Shown piece after piece: positions 8,292 through 16,020 of a DNA stretch of 18,279 nucleotides. The first letter of the stretch is position 1; every line of letters starts with the position of its first letter. The stretch comes from CAMCXT01 sp046302715. Its GTDB lineage: Bacteria; Bacteroidota; Bacteroidia; M30B66. A model generated the notes under the pieces. That model ran no database searches, was not told where the DNA came from, and was given only the letters and a program-made list of their open reading frames with translations. A program made the translations under genes and the position numbers. The DNA is taken from contig JBKCHQ010000158.1 of NCBI GenBank assembly GCA_046302715.1, positions 1 to 18,279 of the forward strand, given 5' to 3'.

Positions 8292-8778
8292 TTAAACCCC
8301 AATTATGCAATAGAATTGCACCATGTGCCACAAGGGCCGAATGAATCTACGATTCTTCGGGATAAACCCAAATGCTACCCGACAGGTCTACTGCACTAAA
8401 TCATTAGCGCATTTCATTTCTAATGCTCAATCCGGATTAAATTCACAAGTAAATTAATTGCAAAACTGAGGAGTTTCCGTGTTCGGCTTTGCTTTTCAAT
8501 GCGTCATCAGCCCATCATTTTTATAGCTAAACTTACACTTTAAACGCTGGCTTTTTTCAATTAAATAAGCTATCGAAATTGAATTAAAAGCCCAATAAAA
8601 ACGGCACAAATGATTCTTTATAATTTAATTTCAGCGCTAAAATTATCGTCTTTATACCTTGAATATAACATCCTAATTGGGGATAACCCCATAATAATAA
8701 CGGATGTTCTAAACCTTGAATTCACTATTTTCGTAAGGTGTTGAGCGCACGCATGCACGTGCGACGAAGCATCCAACT
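8292..8778. other. 487-bp intergenic gap with small inverted repeats, no convincing gene
   Basis: AT-rich DNA between two T9SS cargo genes. Short perfect inverted repeats are visible: TGCAAT-AGA-ATTGCA (8306-8320, just after the upstream stop, but without a T-run), GAATC-TAC-GATTC (8343-8355) and GGGG-ATAA-CCCC (8679-8690). An imperfect promoter -7 element, TATTTTCG (one mismatch to TAnnTTTG), lies at 8726-8733, but no matching upstream element is evident. The only open frame of note is 44 codons at 8323-8457, without a leader or recognisable domain, which I do not call as a gene. No tRNA-like or obvious riboswitch structure was recognised. Confidence 0.6.
8746..8763 (+). promoter_or_regulatory. 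GC-rich hairpin in the leader of the T9SS type B gene
   Basis: CGCACG and CGTGCG form a perfect six-base-pair stem with a six-base loop (CATGCA), ending 15 bases before the ATG at 8779. The stem is strikingly GC-rich within an AT-rich gap. If transcription starts after the possible -7 element at 8726-8733, the hairpin lies in the mRNA leader close to the ribosome entry site and could affect translation or message stability. There is no direct evidence that it is functional. Confidence 0.35.
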
Positions 8779-11700
8779 ATGGCAAAAATTTTAGCTGCCT
8801 TATTGTTTATTTTGATCCTAAATACGGGCCTTTTCGCCACGGATAGAAATCAGTTAAGGTTCGAACAAAACAAAGGACAGCTACCATCACAAGTGCTTTT
8901 CAAAACCGATCTTTCCGGAGCAGCTTGCTTCGTCGAAAAAAATGCACTTACATGGAATCTCGTATCGCAGGATGCGGATGGGCACCACCATCAACACGCT
9001 ACAACGCAGGTTAAAGGGCACGCTTTTCGCCTCGAATTGATTGGCGCCTCGCATGGGGCGAGTGTACATGCAAACAACGAATTAGAAGGTTATTCGAACT
9101 ATTACACCGGTAAAAATGGCCGTTCCTGGGCCACTCATGTTAAAGCATTTGCCGAAATAACTGAAACGCAAGTTTACACGGGTATTGATTGGAGAATTTA
9201 CTCGGGCAGCAAAGGACTTAAATACGACTTTATAGTGCAGCCCGGCAGCTCGGCCGCTTCAATTAAAATGCAATACAGAGGGCTTTCCAAAATTGCACTC
9301 AAAAAAGGCCAACTCATTCTACATACCTCGGTAGGAACCATCGAGGAAGAGGCTCCTGTGGCCTGGCAAATCATTGACGGCAAAAAATATCCCATTGAAT
9401 GTGCCTTTGTGCTGAACAATGAAACCATCGGCTTTAAGCTTGGGAGCTACGATACCAACTACGAACTCATCATTGACCCTCAATTGGTATTTGGCACTTT
9501 TAGTGGCTCGCAGGCCGATAATTGGGGATTTACAGCCACCTATGATCAAGCCGGTAATACCTATTCGGCAGGTGTGGTATTTGGAATTGGCTATCCTAGC
9601 ACCTTGGGGGCGTGGCAGCAGAATTTTGCCAATGGTAGCGGCACCCGACCCTGTGATATCGGGATAATTAAATATTCGGCCTCTGGCCAAAGGCTTTATG
9701 CAACATATTTGGGCGGATCGGGCAACGAAATTCCCCAAAGCATGATCGTAAGTTCGTCGAACGAATTGTTTCTATTGGGAACTACCGGATCAAACGATTT
9801 TGCTACCACAAACGGAGCCTATTCACGGACATTTAAAGGTGGTCCATCCATTTCTATTTTGCGTAATGGTATTGCCTTTCCGCAAGGCACAGACCTTTTT
9901 GTATCGCGCTTTAGCGAAAACGGCACCCAGCTATTATCTTCCACTTTTGTGGGTGGCACTGCCAATGACGGTTTAAATACCGCATCGCAGTTAAAGTATA
10001 ATTATGCCGATGATGCACGGGGCGGCATTGCTATCGACAATGCCAATAATGTGTTGGTGGCAGTATCCACTGTTTCGGAGGATTTTCCTACCAATGCCAA
10101 CAGTTTTCAGCCCGCATACGGTGGCGGCAGTCAAGATGGCATCCTTTTTAAAATGAACGAAAATCTGAGTCAGCTTATGTGGGCCGGATATTTGGGCGGA
10201 AGTGCTGCCGATGGTATTATGTGCCTAGAGCTCGACAGAAATGGCAATGCCTGGGTAGCCGGTGGAACGGTGTCGCTCGATTTTCCAACCAGCGATCAGG
10301 CATTTTCGACCCAAAACAGCGGCGGACGCACCGATGGCTTTATAGCCTGCATTAAAGCCGACGGGCGAGAGCTTTTGGCATCGAGCTACTATGGAACTGA
10401 TACGTACGACCAGATTTATCAAATAGCACTTGACCGTCAGAACAGGGTATATGTTTACGGCCAAACCGAAAAAAGTGGAACGTATTTTCAAGAAAATTTT
10501 CTGTTTTCTGAAAACGACGGAAAGCAGTTTGTTTCAAAATTCAGCACCAATCTCAATACCCGTATTTGGAGCAGCACATTTGGCCGTGGCGCATCGGCAC
10601 CCGACATAACACCCACTGCATTCACCGTGGATATTTGCGGGCAAATTTTCATGGCCGGATGGGGCGGCGCATCCAACACCGCTGCCGATGGAACACCCTT
10701 TGGCGGAACATCCGGGCTAACTGTTACGCCTGACGCCTTTCAAAGCACGACCGACAACAACGACTTTTACTTTATGGTATGGGACGAACCTGCTCAAAGT
10801 TTAGTATTTGCCAGTTTCTTTGGCGGAGCCACCTCCAGCGAACACGTGGATGGTGGCACGAGCCGATTTGATAAGCGTGGCATTATGCATCAGGCCGTTT
10901 GCGCGGGTTGTGGTGGCAGAGATGATTTTCCAACCACACCGGGTGTTTGGTCGAATATAAACGGTAGCAGCAGCGGATGTAATAACGCGGTTTTTAAATT
11001 CGATTTTCAATTGCCCGTTACACGTGCATCCTTCACCTCCCCTACCATAGGTTGCGCACCGTTTGAAGTAAGTTGTGCCAATACAAGTTTTAATGCCACG
11101 TCTTACACCTGGCTGCTCAACGGTGCACCCGTAGCGAACACCGAAAACAACATCCTAACCTTAAGCAGCGAGGGCGTATATCAAATTGGTTTAGTGGCAT
11201 TTAATCCCGAAACATGCAATGCCGTAGATACATTCTACAAATATGTGCGTGTGGTAAATTCAACCTCTGATGTGGCTGATCCCTTGAGTATTTGCCTACT
11301 CGATGAGCTATTAATTGGGCCTACATTCCCCATCGATCCTTATTATCAGGCAAGTTGGAATCCGAGCATTGGCCTGAGCACTCCTTTTGAAGCCACTACC
11401 CTTGCCGCTCCAAGTGTTTCTACCCAATATACCTTGTTGCTCTCCTTAGAAAACTGCGCCGATACCTTGCAATATTTCATCGAAGTGCGCAAAGACAGTA
11501 TTGATGCCGGACCTGATTTAAACATATGTCGCGGACAGATGGTTTACATTGGAAACCAGCCCGAACCGGGAAATTTTAGCTATCAGTGGTCGCCTGCGGC
11601 ATTTCTTTCAGCTGATTTTCTTGCGCAGCCCTTCGCTGAGGTGGATGAATCAACCACGTTTACGTTAATACGCATTCCATTAGACACCGGAGCTGCGTGT

Positions 11701-12282
11701 CCGGGTATAGACAGCATGCAGATCATTATTCCCGATGGTGCACCGCTGGCTTCATTTGAAACGGAAATTATTGCTTCGTGCACCGAAATTAAAGTGAATG
11801 TTACAAATTCATCCGAACTAGCCGATGAGTGGATCTGGAACTTTAACGGCGGTGAAGGCGATAGCAGCGTTTTTTCGCCACAAGTAACCTATCAATATGG
11901 CGACACGGTGCTTATTAACTTAATTGTAAATAATCCCAACTGCCGCGATACCTTAACTTTTGGACAGATTATCGATAATCTGGAAGACTATTTCATCGTT
12001 AACGAATCCAATGCATTTTCGCCCAATGATGATGGCATTAACGATTGCTTTAGTCCTGCCCTACTCGATTTGCCCGAGCCTGATCGATATAATTTTATTC
12101 CCTGCTCAAAATTAAGCATTTACGACCGATGGGGCCTTTTAATTTGGGAACGTAAAGAAACCGATGATGCCTGTTGGAATGGGATAAGTGATCAAGGCGA
12201 GACCATGCCCGATGGCACCTATTTCTTCCTGTTCGAAGGTCAGGGCCGTAAACGTGAAGGAAGTGTAATGTTGCTGCGTTAA
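8779..12282 (+). CDS. T9SS type B secreted protein: DUF7948-like, SBBP beta-propeller and PKD-like regions
   Basis: A 1167-residue exported protein with a signal peptide (about 1-20). The next 215 residues match the N-terminal domain of large Bacteroidota proteins often labelled DUF7948: RFEQNKGQLP (27-36), YSNYYTG, IDWRIYSGSKGLKYDF and ELIIDPQLVFGTFSG. From about 240 to 745 come SBBP-type beta-propeller repeats, with recurring phrases such as YLGGSGNE, YLGGSAADGI and FVGGTAND alternating with the phrase DFPT. A cysteine-rich phrase CAGCGG followed by DDFPTTPGVWS lies near 706-720. After it are PKD-like domains (about 748-830 and 990-1065). The last 95 or so residues are the gliding-motility-associated, type B T9SS sorting domain: AFSPNDDGINDCF, then KLSIYDRWGLLIWE, CWNG and PDGTYFF. 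Expected location is the cell surface. The binding or adhesive role is inferred only from the repeat architecture. Confidence 0.88.
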   Translation: MAKILAALLFILILNTGLFATDRNQLRFEQNKGQLPSQVLFKTDLSGAACFVEKNALTWNLVSQDADGHHHQHATTQVKGHAFRLELIGASHGASVHANNELEGYSNYYTGKNGRSWATHVKAFAEITETQVYTGIDWRIYSGSKGLKYDFIVQPGSSAASIKMQYRGLSKIALKKGQLILHTSVGTIEEEAPVAWQIIDGKKYPIECAFVLNNETIGFKLGSYDTNYELIIDPQLVFGTFSGSQADNWGFTATYDQAGNTYSAGVVFGIGYPSTLGAWQQNFANGSGTRPCDIGIIKYSASGQRLYATYLGGSGNEIPQSMIVSSSNELFLLGTTGSNDFATTNGAYSRTFKGGPSISILRNGIAFPQGTDLFVSRFSENGTQLLSSTFVGGTANDGLNTASQLKYNYADDARGGIAIDNANNVLVAVSTVSEDFPTNANSFQPAYGGGSQDGILFKMNENLSQLMWAGYLGGSAADGIMCLELDRNGNAWVAGGTVSLDFPTSDQAFSTQNSGGRTDGFIACIKADGRELLASSYYGTDTYDQIYQIALDRQNRVYVYGQTEKSGTYFQENFLFSENDGKQFVSKFSTNLNTRIWSSTFGRGASAPDITPTAFTVDICGQIFMAGWGGASNTAADGTPFGGTSGLTVTPDAFQSTTDNNDFYFMVWDEPAQSLVFASFFGGATSSEHVDGGTSRFDKRGIMHQAVCAGCGGRDDFPTTPGVWSNINGSSSGCNNAVFKFDFQLPVTRASFTSPTIGCAPFEVSCANTSFNATSYTWLLNGAPVANTENNILTLSSEGVYQIGLVAFNPETCNAVDTFYKYVRVVNSTSDVADPLSICLLDELLIGPTFPIDPYYQASWNPSIGLSTPFEATTLAAPSVSTQYTLLLSLENCADTLQYFIEVRKDSIDAGPDLNICRGQMVYIGNQPEPGNFSYQWSPAAFLSADFLAQPFAEVDESTTFTLIRIPLDTGAACPGIDSMQIIIPDGAPLASFETEIIASCTEIKVNVTNSSELADEWIWNFNGGEGDSSVFSPQVTYQYGDTVLINLIVNNPNCRDTLTFGQIIDNLEDYFIVNESNAFSPNDDGINDCFSPALLDLPEPDRYNFIPCSKLSIYDRWGLLIWERKETDDACWNGISDQGETMPDGTYFFLFEGQGRKREGSVMLLR

Positions 12283-12325
12283 AGTCTTGGTTAAAAGTTA
12301 ATAGAACACCTGTGCAATTCTGCCC

Positions 12326-12333
12326 TATCTTTG
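12326..12333 (+). promoter_or_regulatory. Bacteroidota -7 promoter element
   Basis: TATCTTTG matches the Bacteroidota primary-sigma -7 consensus TAnnTTTG exactly and is followed by CACC, a common context. It lies 22 bp before the ATG at 12356, which would give a leader of roughly 15 bases. No clean TTTG is visible at the usual upstream spacing, so the -33 box is weak. It would drive the split conserved gene and the coupled helicase gene. Confidence 0.6.
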
Positions 12334-12355
12334 CACCGCCGAAGATTTGAATATT

Positions 12356-13138
12356 ATGACCGAAAAGGAACGCAGGCTAAGCACAAAAGAAAAAGCACTA
12401 CAGATTAATCTCGATGCACGATACTACGGTTCGTTTGCAGAAATTGGTGCAGGACAAGAAACTGCGGCACATTTTTTTAGGGCAGGAGGGGCATCGGGCA
12501 CGGTAGCTAAAACGATGTCGGCCTATGATATGAGTTTTTCCGACGCTATATATGGTGAAACAGGGCGCTATGTGTGCGAAGAACGGCTCACAAAAATGTT
12601 GGAAAAGGAATACGGACTGCTGGGGAAGCGCCTGCATTTTAGAGAGGCAAAAACGTCCTTTTTCGCCTTTGCCAATACCGTCGAAACCACCAATTTTCAT
12701 AAAAACAACCAAGCACACGGTTGGCTGGGTGTGCGATTTCAAACCGAAGCCATGGCAGAACCCATGGATTGCGTTATTCATATTGTATTGCACGACACCG
12801 AAAGTGCCTGGCAGCAGCGAGCCATAGGGATTATTGGAGTGAACCTGTTGTATGCTTGTTTTTATCTTCGTGAAAATCCCGATCGGCTCCTACAATCGCT
12901 CTTGGACGGCATTGTTCCGGGAAGCATCGAAGTAGATTTGTTCCGCATGAGCGGATTGGGAATTGGCAAAGTAGATAATTTGCTTTATTGCCTAAAACTG
13001 GTAAAAAACGGACTCACCAAAACTGCCATGTTAGGGCCCGACGGTACCGTGCTGCAGCCCAGTGAAGCCTTATATAAAAAGAATGCGCTGGTAGTTTCGG
13101 GACGCTTCAGACCATTACGAAGGTGCACGAAGACATGA
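12356..13138 (+). CDS. Conserved Bacteroidota protein of unknown function, N-terminal half (frameshifted)
   Basis: The first half of a conserved family of about 480 residues, often labelled TonB-dependent receptor or nicotinate-nucleotide adenylyltransferase in databases, neither of which fits the sequence. I recognise it from the invariant-looking phrases YYGSFAEIGAGQE, HFFRAGGASGTVAKTMSAYD, FSDAIYGETGRYV, HGWLGVRFQ, GIIGVNLLYACFY and PSEALYKKNALV. There is no signal peptide or membrane helix, so it is cytoplasmic and not a receptor. ATG 12356 fits the promoter at 12326-12333; a TTG at 12347 is less likely. After GRFRP (codon 255 is AGA at 13109-13111) the frame yields seven unrelated residues and stops at 13138. 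The family's natural continuation lies in the frame one base back, so a one-base loss is inferred at 13112-13114. Whether this is real or a sequencing error cannot be told. Confidence 0.85.
   Translation: MTEKERRLSTKEKALQINLDARYYGSFAEIGAGQETAAHFFRAGGASGTVAKTMSAYDMSFSDAIYGETGRYVCEERLTKMLEKEYGLLGKRLHFREAKTSFFAFANTVETTNFHKNNQAHGWLGVRFQTEAMAEPMDCVIHIVLHDTESAWQQRAIGIIGVNLLYACFYLRENPDRLLQSLLDGIVPGSIEVDLFRMSGLGIGKVDNLLYCLKLVKNGLTKTAMLGPDGTVLQPSEALYKKNALVVSGRFRPLRRCTKT
13109..13125 (+). other. Frameshift junction splitting the conserved gene
   Basis: In the upstream frame the codons AGA CCA TTA CGA end the homologous stretch. Reading ATT ACG AAG GTG from 13114 instead restores the family sequence, giving GRFRP joined to ITKVHEDM. 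That is exactly what insertion of one base after the CC at 13112-13113 (for example CCC ATT), or a backward slip of one base, would yield. No X-XXY-YYZ slippery heptamer is present, so an indel or base-calling error is more likely than programmed frameshifting. Confidence 0.75.
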
Positions 13139-13809
13139 TTGTAAAAGCAGCCGAAGATTTTAAATCAGAATTGGGCGAGCAGGCCAATGATATGGTGATG
13201 GTGGCCGAACTCTCCTTGAATGCTTTGATTGACAAAAACGGCAATATTGACGATGAAGATTTTTTAGACCGTGCACAAATACTCATGGCCTTAGGCCACA
13301 ACGTATTATTGACTCATTTTTTGGATTATTGGTATTTGGTGCCCTATATGTCAAAAGCTACCCGAAACCATCGAGTTGGTTTTGTTTTGTCTATGCGAAA
13401 TATTGAGCGTGTATTCAAACCCGAAGAATTTAAAAGTTTACCGGGCGGATTGCTACAAGGCTTCTCGATGCTATTTGGCACCAATGTTAAAGCGTATGCC
13501 TATCCCGCATATAGGCGCTCTACAGGCGAATTAATAACCAGTAAAAATCTCTCAATAGATCCGGCCTACAAGGGTCTGCTCGAGTATTTAATAACCAACG
13601 ATAAACTGGAAGATATTACACAGGCCACTAAAGAACTTCTGCACATTAATGCCGATGAAGTACTGGAGCAGATTCGCAATGGCGAAAGCGGCTGGGAAGA
13701 GGCCTTGCCACAAAAAGTAGCCGAACTCATAAAAAATAATTGTTTGTTCGATTATCCCTGCAGTGCAGAACATAAAGAGCAACTCACTAAAAACTTTAAC
13801 GCATCATAA
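13123..13809 (+). CDS. Conserved Bacteroidota protein of unknown function, C-terminal half (frameshifted)
   Basis: Continuation of the preceding half in the frame one base back. Family marks include the acidic phrase DDEDFLDRAQILMALGHNVLLTHF (about 43-66 of this part, where relatives also have an acid-DFLDR or similar and a QTVLIS-like strand), GGLLQGFSMLFGTNVKAYAYP, STGELITSKNL and the near-terminal FDYP. If translated separately, it could start at GTG 13123 or, more attractively, at ATG 13135, which overlaps the upstream stop as ATGA, the same arrangement as two genuine gene junctions in this window (1393 and 4604). So two polypeptides from one message are conceivable, although the family is normally one chain. 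Its TAA shares a base with the ATG of the helicase gene (TAATG). Confidence 0.82.
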   Translation: MHEDMIVKAAEDFKSELGEQANDMVMVAELSLNALIDKNGNIDDEDFLDRAQILMALGHNVLLTHFLDYWYLVPYMSKATRNHRVGFVLSMRNIERVFKPEEFKSLPGGLLQGFSMLFGTNVKAYAYPAYRRSTGELITSKNLSIDPAYKGLLEYLITNDKLEDITQATKELLHINADEVLEQIRNGESGWEEALPQKVAELIKNNCLFDYPCSAEHKEQLTKNFNAS

Positions 13810-15095
13810 TGGGATTTTCAGACTTTGGCTTTTCAGACACCTTGTTAGAGGGCCTCGACTCAATGAATTTTAAGGAGCCTACACCTATTCAGGTGCAGGC
13901 TATCCCCGAAATTCTAAAAGGCAAAGACATCATTGCAAGCGCACAAACAGGTACCGGCAAAACCGCTGCATTTTTACTGCCTGTTTTAGAGAAAAGCATA
14001 CGCGAACAGCCCGGACATATTGATACCCTCATTGTTGTTCCCACCCGTGAGCTCGGACTACAAATTGACCAGCAGCTCGAAGGTTTTTCGTATTTTCTGC
14101 CCTTCTCCAATATTGCTATATACGGCGGAGGCGACGGACGTGAGTTCGAAATCCAGAAAAAGGCTTTGGTTCAAGGCACAGAAATTATAGTAGCCACACC
14201 GGGTAAACTACTTTCTCATTTAAATATGGGATATGTGGATATGAGTAAGCTTCGGCATTTAGTACTCGACGAAGTAGACCGAATGCTGGATATGGGTTTT
14301 ATAGATGATATTCAGCGCATACTAAAATTTCTGCCCGAAAAACGACAAACACTCTTTTTTTCGGCTACGATGCCTCCCAAAATCAGACAACTTGCTGTTA
14401 AATTATTGAAAGACCCGGTTCAAATTAATATTTCAATTTCTAAACCGGCTGAAGGTATTTTGCAAAGAGCCTATCTGGTGCACGATCACCAAAAATTAAA
14501 ATTACTCCAATATATATTCACCAATCCCGATTTAAAAAGCGCCGTTCTATTTGCAGGAACCAAGCATAAGGTTAAAGAAATAGAGCGCGAATTGCGCAAA
14601 TTAAAATTTAATGTTCAGGCCATACATTCAGATATTGAGCAGCAAGAGCGTGAAGAAGTATTGCTCAATTTTAGAAATCGAAAAACTACTATTTTGGTGG
14701 CTACGGATGTTATTTCGAGAGGTATTGACGTGCAGGGTATTGAGCTGGTCATTAATTATGATGTGCCTCCCGATCCTGAAGATTATGTACACCGAATTGG
14801 GCGCACAGCGAGAGCCGAAACAAAAGGCGAAGCGATTACTTTAATCAGCGAATTGGATGTGCGAAAATTTAAACGCATTGAGGCCATGATAGAGCGAGAG
14901 GTAGATAAAACTCCACTTCCGGAAGGTTTTGGAAACGGACCAGATTACAACGATAATTCAAATTTAAAATATTCCAGAAAGCCAGAAAAAACAGGTTTCG
15001 GAGCTCAAAGTACTGCTTCAAAAAACACATCGTCGCACCACAGAAAAAATAAACGTTATTTTAAAAAGAAAAATAATTCGGAAAATAAAAGTTGA
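13809..15095 (+). CDS. DEAD-box-type ATP-dependent RNA helicase (RhlE-like) with DEVD motif II
   Basis: A 428-residue RNA helicase that unwinds or remodels RNA using ATP in the cytoplasm. The core motifs are in order: Q motif with PTPIQ (24-28, Gln28), Walker A AQTGTGKT (45-52), PTREL (78-82), TPGK (130-133), motif II DEVD (154-157), SAT (185-187), the C-terminal RecA lobe with VATDVISRGID (298-308 region), and HRIGRTAR (328-335). The usual motif II is DEAD; the Ala-to-Val change keeps both acidic residues, so ATPase activity is expected. TPGK replaces the more common TPGR. The tail from about 375 is low-complexity, basic and Asn/Lys/Ser-rich, as in RhlE-type helicases, and probably binds RNA. 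Start and preceding stop share one base (TAATG), implying translational coupling with the conserved unknown gene. The nearest named subgroup is RhlE; exact orthology is unproven. Confidence 0.93.
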   Translation: MGFSDFGFSDTLLEGLDSMNFKEPTPIQVQAIPEILKGKDIIASAQTGTGKTAAFLLPVLEKSIREQPGHIDTLIVVPTRELGLQIDQQLEGFSYFLPFSNIAIYGGGDGREFEIQKKALVQGTEIIVATPGKLLSHLNMGYVDMSKLRHLVLDEVDRMLDMGFIDDIQRILKFLPEKRQTLFFSATMPPKIRQLAVKLLKDPVQINISISKPAEGILQRAYLVHDHQKLKLLQYIFTNPDLKSAVLFAGTKHKVKEIERELRKLKFNVQAIHSDIEQQEREEVLLNFRNRKTTILVATDVISRGIDVQGIELVINYDVPPDPEDYVHRIGRTARAETKGEAITLISELDVRKFKRIEAMIEREVDKTPLPEGFGNGPDYNDNSNLKYSRKPEKTGFGAQSTASKNTSSHHRKNKRYFKKKNNSENKS

Positions 15096-15101
15096 GTCTA
15101 A

Positions 15102-15120
15102 TTAATTATCATTTAATTAA
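15102..15120 (+). terminator. AT-only inverted repeat after the helicase gene
   Basis: TTAATTA (15102-15108) and TAATTAA (15114-15120) form a seven-base-pair stem with a five-base loop, six bases after the helicase stop. The stem contains no G or C and is followed by A-rich rather than T-rich DNA, so it would be a weak terminator at best. It might instead be incidental in AT-rich sequence. Confidence 0.2.
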
Positions 15121-15131
15121 AGTATTCAATT

Positions 15132-15950
15132 ATGAATTATACGATCGTCTGCGTTGGTTCATTCCTGAAGCAATTTTACAACATGCCTATTTCAGTTGGC
15201 GTTTCGCTTTTTCTCATTTTCAATACATTAAATGCTCAAAAAAACGATAGCGATACGCTTTATACACACAAGGAATTTTTCAAAATAATTAACAATACCT
15301 TTACTTATTTTTGTTATGATTCAACTCAGGCGCTAGATTCAACGGCAGTTTTAGTAATTTATTGCCATGGCGCTGAGGAGCGCATTCAAAATAACCCAAA
15401 GGGTTATGTAATGCAAAGAGTAATGCAATTAGGAAACGTATTTGCTAAAGAAGGCTTTCTATTTGCCGCAGGAAATTTCACCCTCGATCCCATATCTAAT
15501 ACCCAAGCCATAATTCAAATTGAAGAACTCAGAAAATGGTGCATGAGCCAATTCGGAATACACCCTAAAATACAAATTATTGGATATAGTTTAGGCGGAT
15601 ATGCAGTAATGCTATACAGTAAAAAATATCCGCAATATGTTTCATTGGTTACTACCGTGGCCGGGACACTCATTAATCATGTGTGGTTTAAATATCCTAA
15701 CAGTATTAACAGCATTAAGAATATCCCCATAAGAATGTTTCATGGAGATAAAGATATTAATGTTGAATATAAAAACAGTGTTGAATTCATGAATTTCTTT
15801 AATAAAAGAGGATTTAACATAAAACTTAACACCTATAAAAACTCAAACCATAGCAATATTCACAACAACGCATTAAATGATTTGGTAGAAACCCATAAAA
15901 TGCAACGAGTTATACATAGTGATGCAATGAAAAAAGCACCTGAAAAATAA
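15132..15950 (+). CDS. Exported alpha/beta hydrolase
   Basis: A 272-residue protein with an alpha/beta-hydrolase fold. The oxyanion-hole strand and loop are VLVIYCHGAEE (73-83), the nucleophile elbow is GYSLGG with Ser153, the acid is probably Asp206 or Asp208 in the phrase FHGDKDINV, and His240 in NSNHSN completes a plausible triad. Substrate is unknown; esterase or peptidase activity is possible. An export signal ends near NTLNA before Gln36. The ATG at 15132 gives it a long N-terminal region, and the internal ATG at 15183 (MPISVGVSLFLIF) would give a more ordinary signal peptide, so the start is uncertain. The gene is visibly more AT-rich than those upstream: positions 15781-15840 hold only 12 G/C of 60. 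Spacing of 36 bp from the helicase permits readthrough, but the composition suggests a different origin. Confidence 0.75.
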   Translation: MNYTIVCVGSFLKQFYNMPISVGVSLFLIFNTLNAQKNDSDTLYTHKEFFKIINNTFTYFCYDSTQALDSTAVLVIYCHGAEERIQNNPKGYVMQRVMQLGNVFAKEGFLFAAGNFTLDPISNTQAIIQIEELRKWCMSQFGIHPKIQIIGYSLGGYAVMLYSKKYPQYVSLVTTVAGTLINHVWFKYPNSINSIKNIPIRMFHGDKDINVEYKNSVEFMNFFNKRGFNIKLNTYKNSNHSNIHNNALNDLVETHKMQRVIHSDAMKKAPEK

Positions 15951-15962
15951 ATTAAACTTTAA

Positions 15963-15993
15963 TTTGGCCACTTTGATAAATAGTGTAATTTTG
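15963..15993 (+). promoter_or_regulatory. Bacteroidota-type promoter
   Basis: TTTG at 15963-15966 and TAATTTTG at 15986-15993 are separated by 19 bases, matching the Bacteroidota primary-sigma promoter (TTTG, about 19 bases, TAnnTTTG) exactly at both boxes. It is followed by CACC. Transcription should begin near 16000, which fixes the translation start of the next gene at 16015 or 16021, not further upstream. Confidence 0.75.
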
Positions 15994-16020
15994 CACCTCT
16001 TAAAAATTTATCCTATGGTC

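Noticed and set aside
8323..8457. A 44-codon open frame in the intergenic gap
   Set aside because: No ribosome-entry context, promoter, signal peptide or recognisable motif; the length is unremarkable for chance. Kept only as a note in the gap finding.
13109..13125. Programmed -1 ribosomal frameshifting in the conserved gene
   Set aside because: The reading-frame geometry fits a backward slip, but there is no slippery heptamer and no obvious downstream stimulatory structure; a one-base indel is simpler.
15964..16014. TTG start for the probable cysteine hydrolase
   Set aside because: It overlaps the promoter boxes at 15963-15993 and would precede transcription; the signal peptide starts cleanly at 16021.
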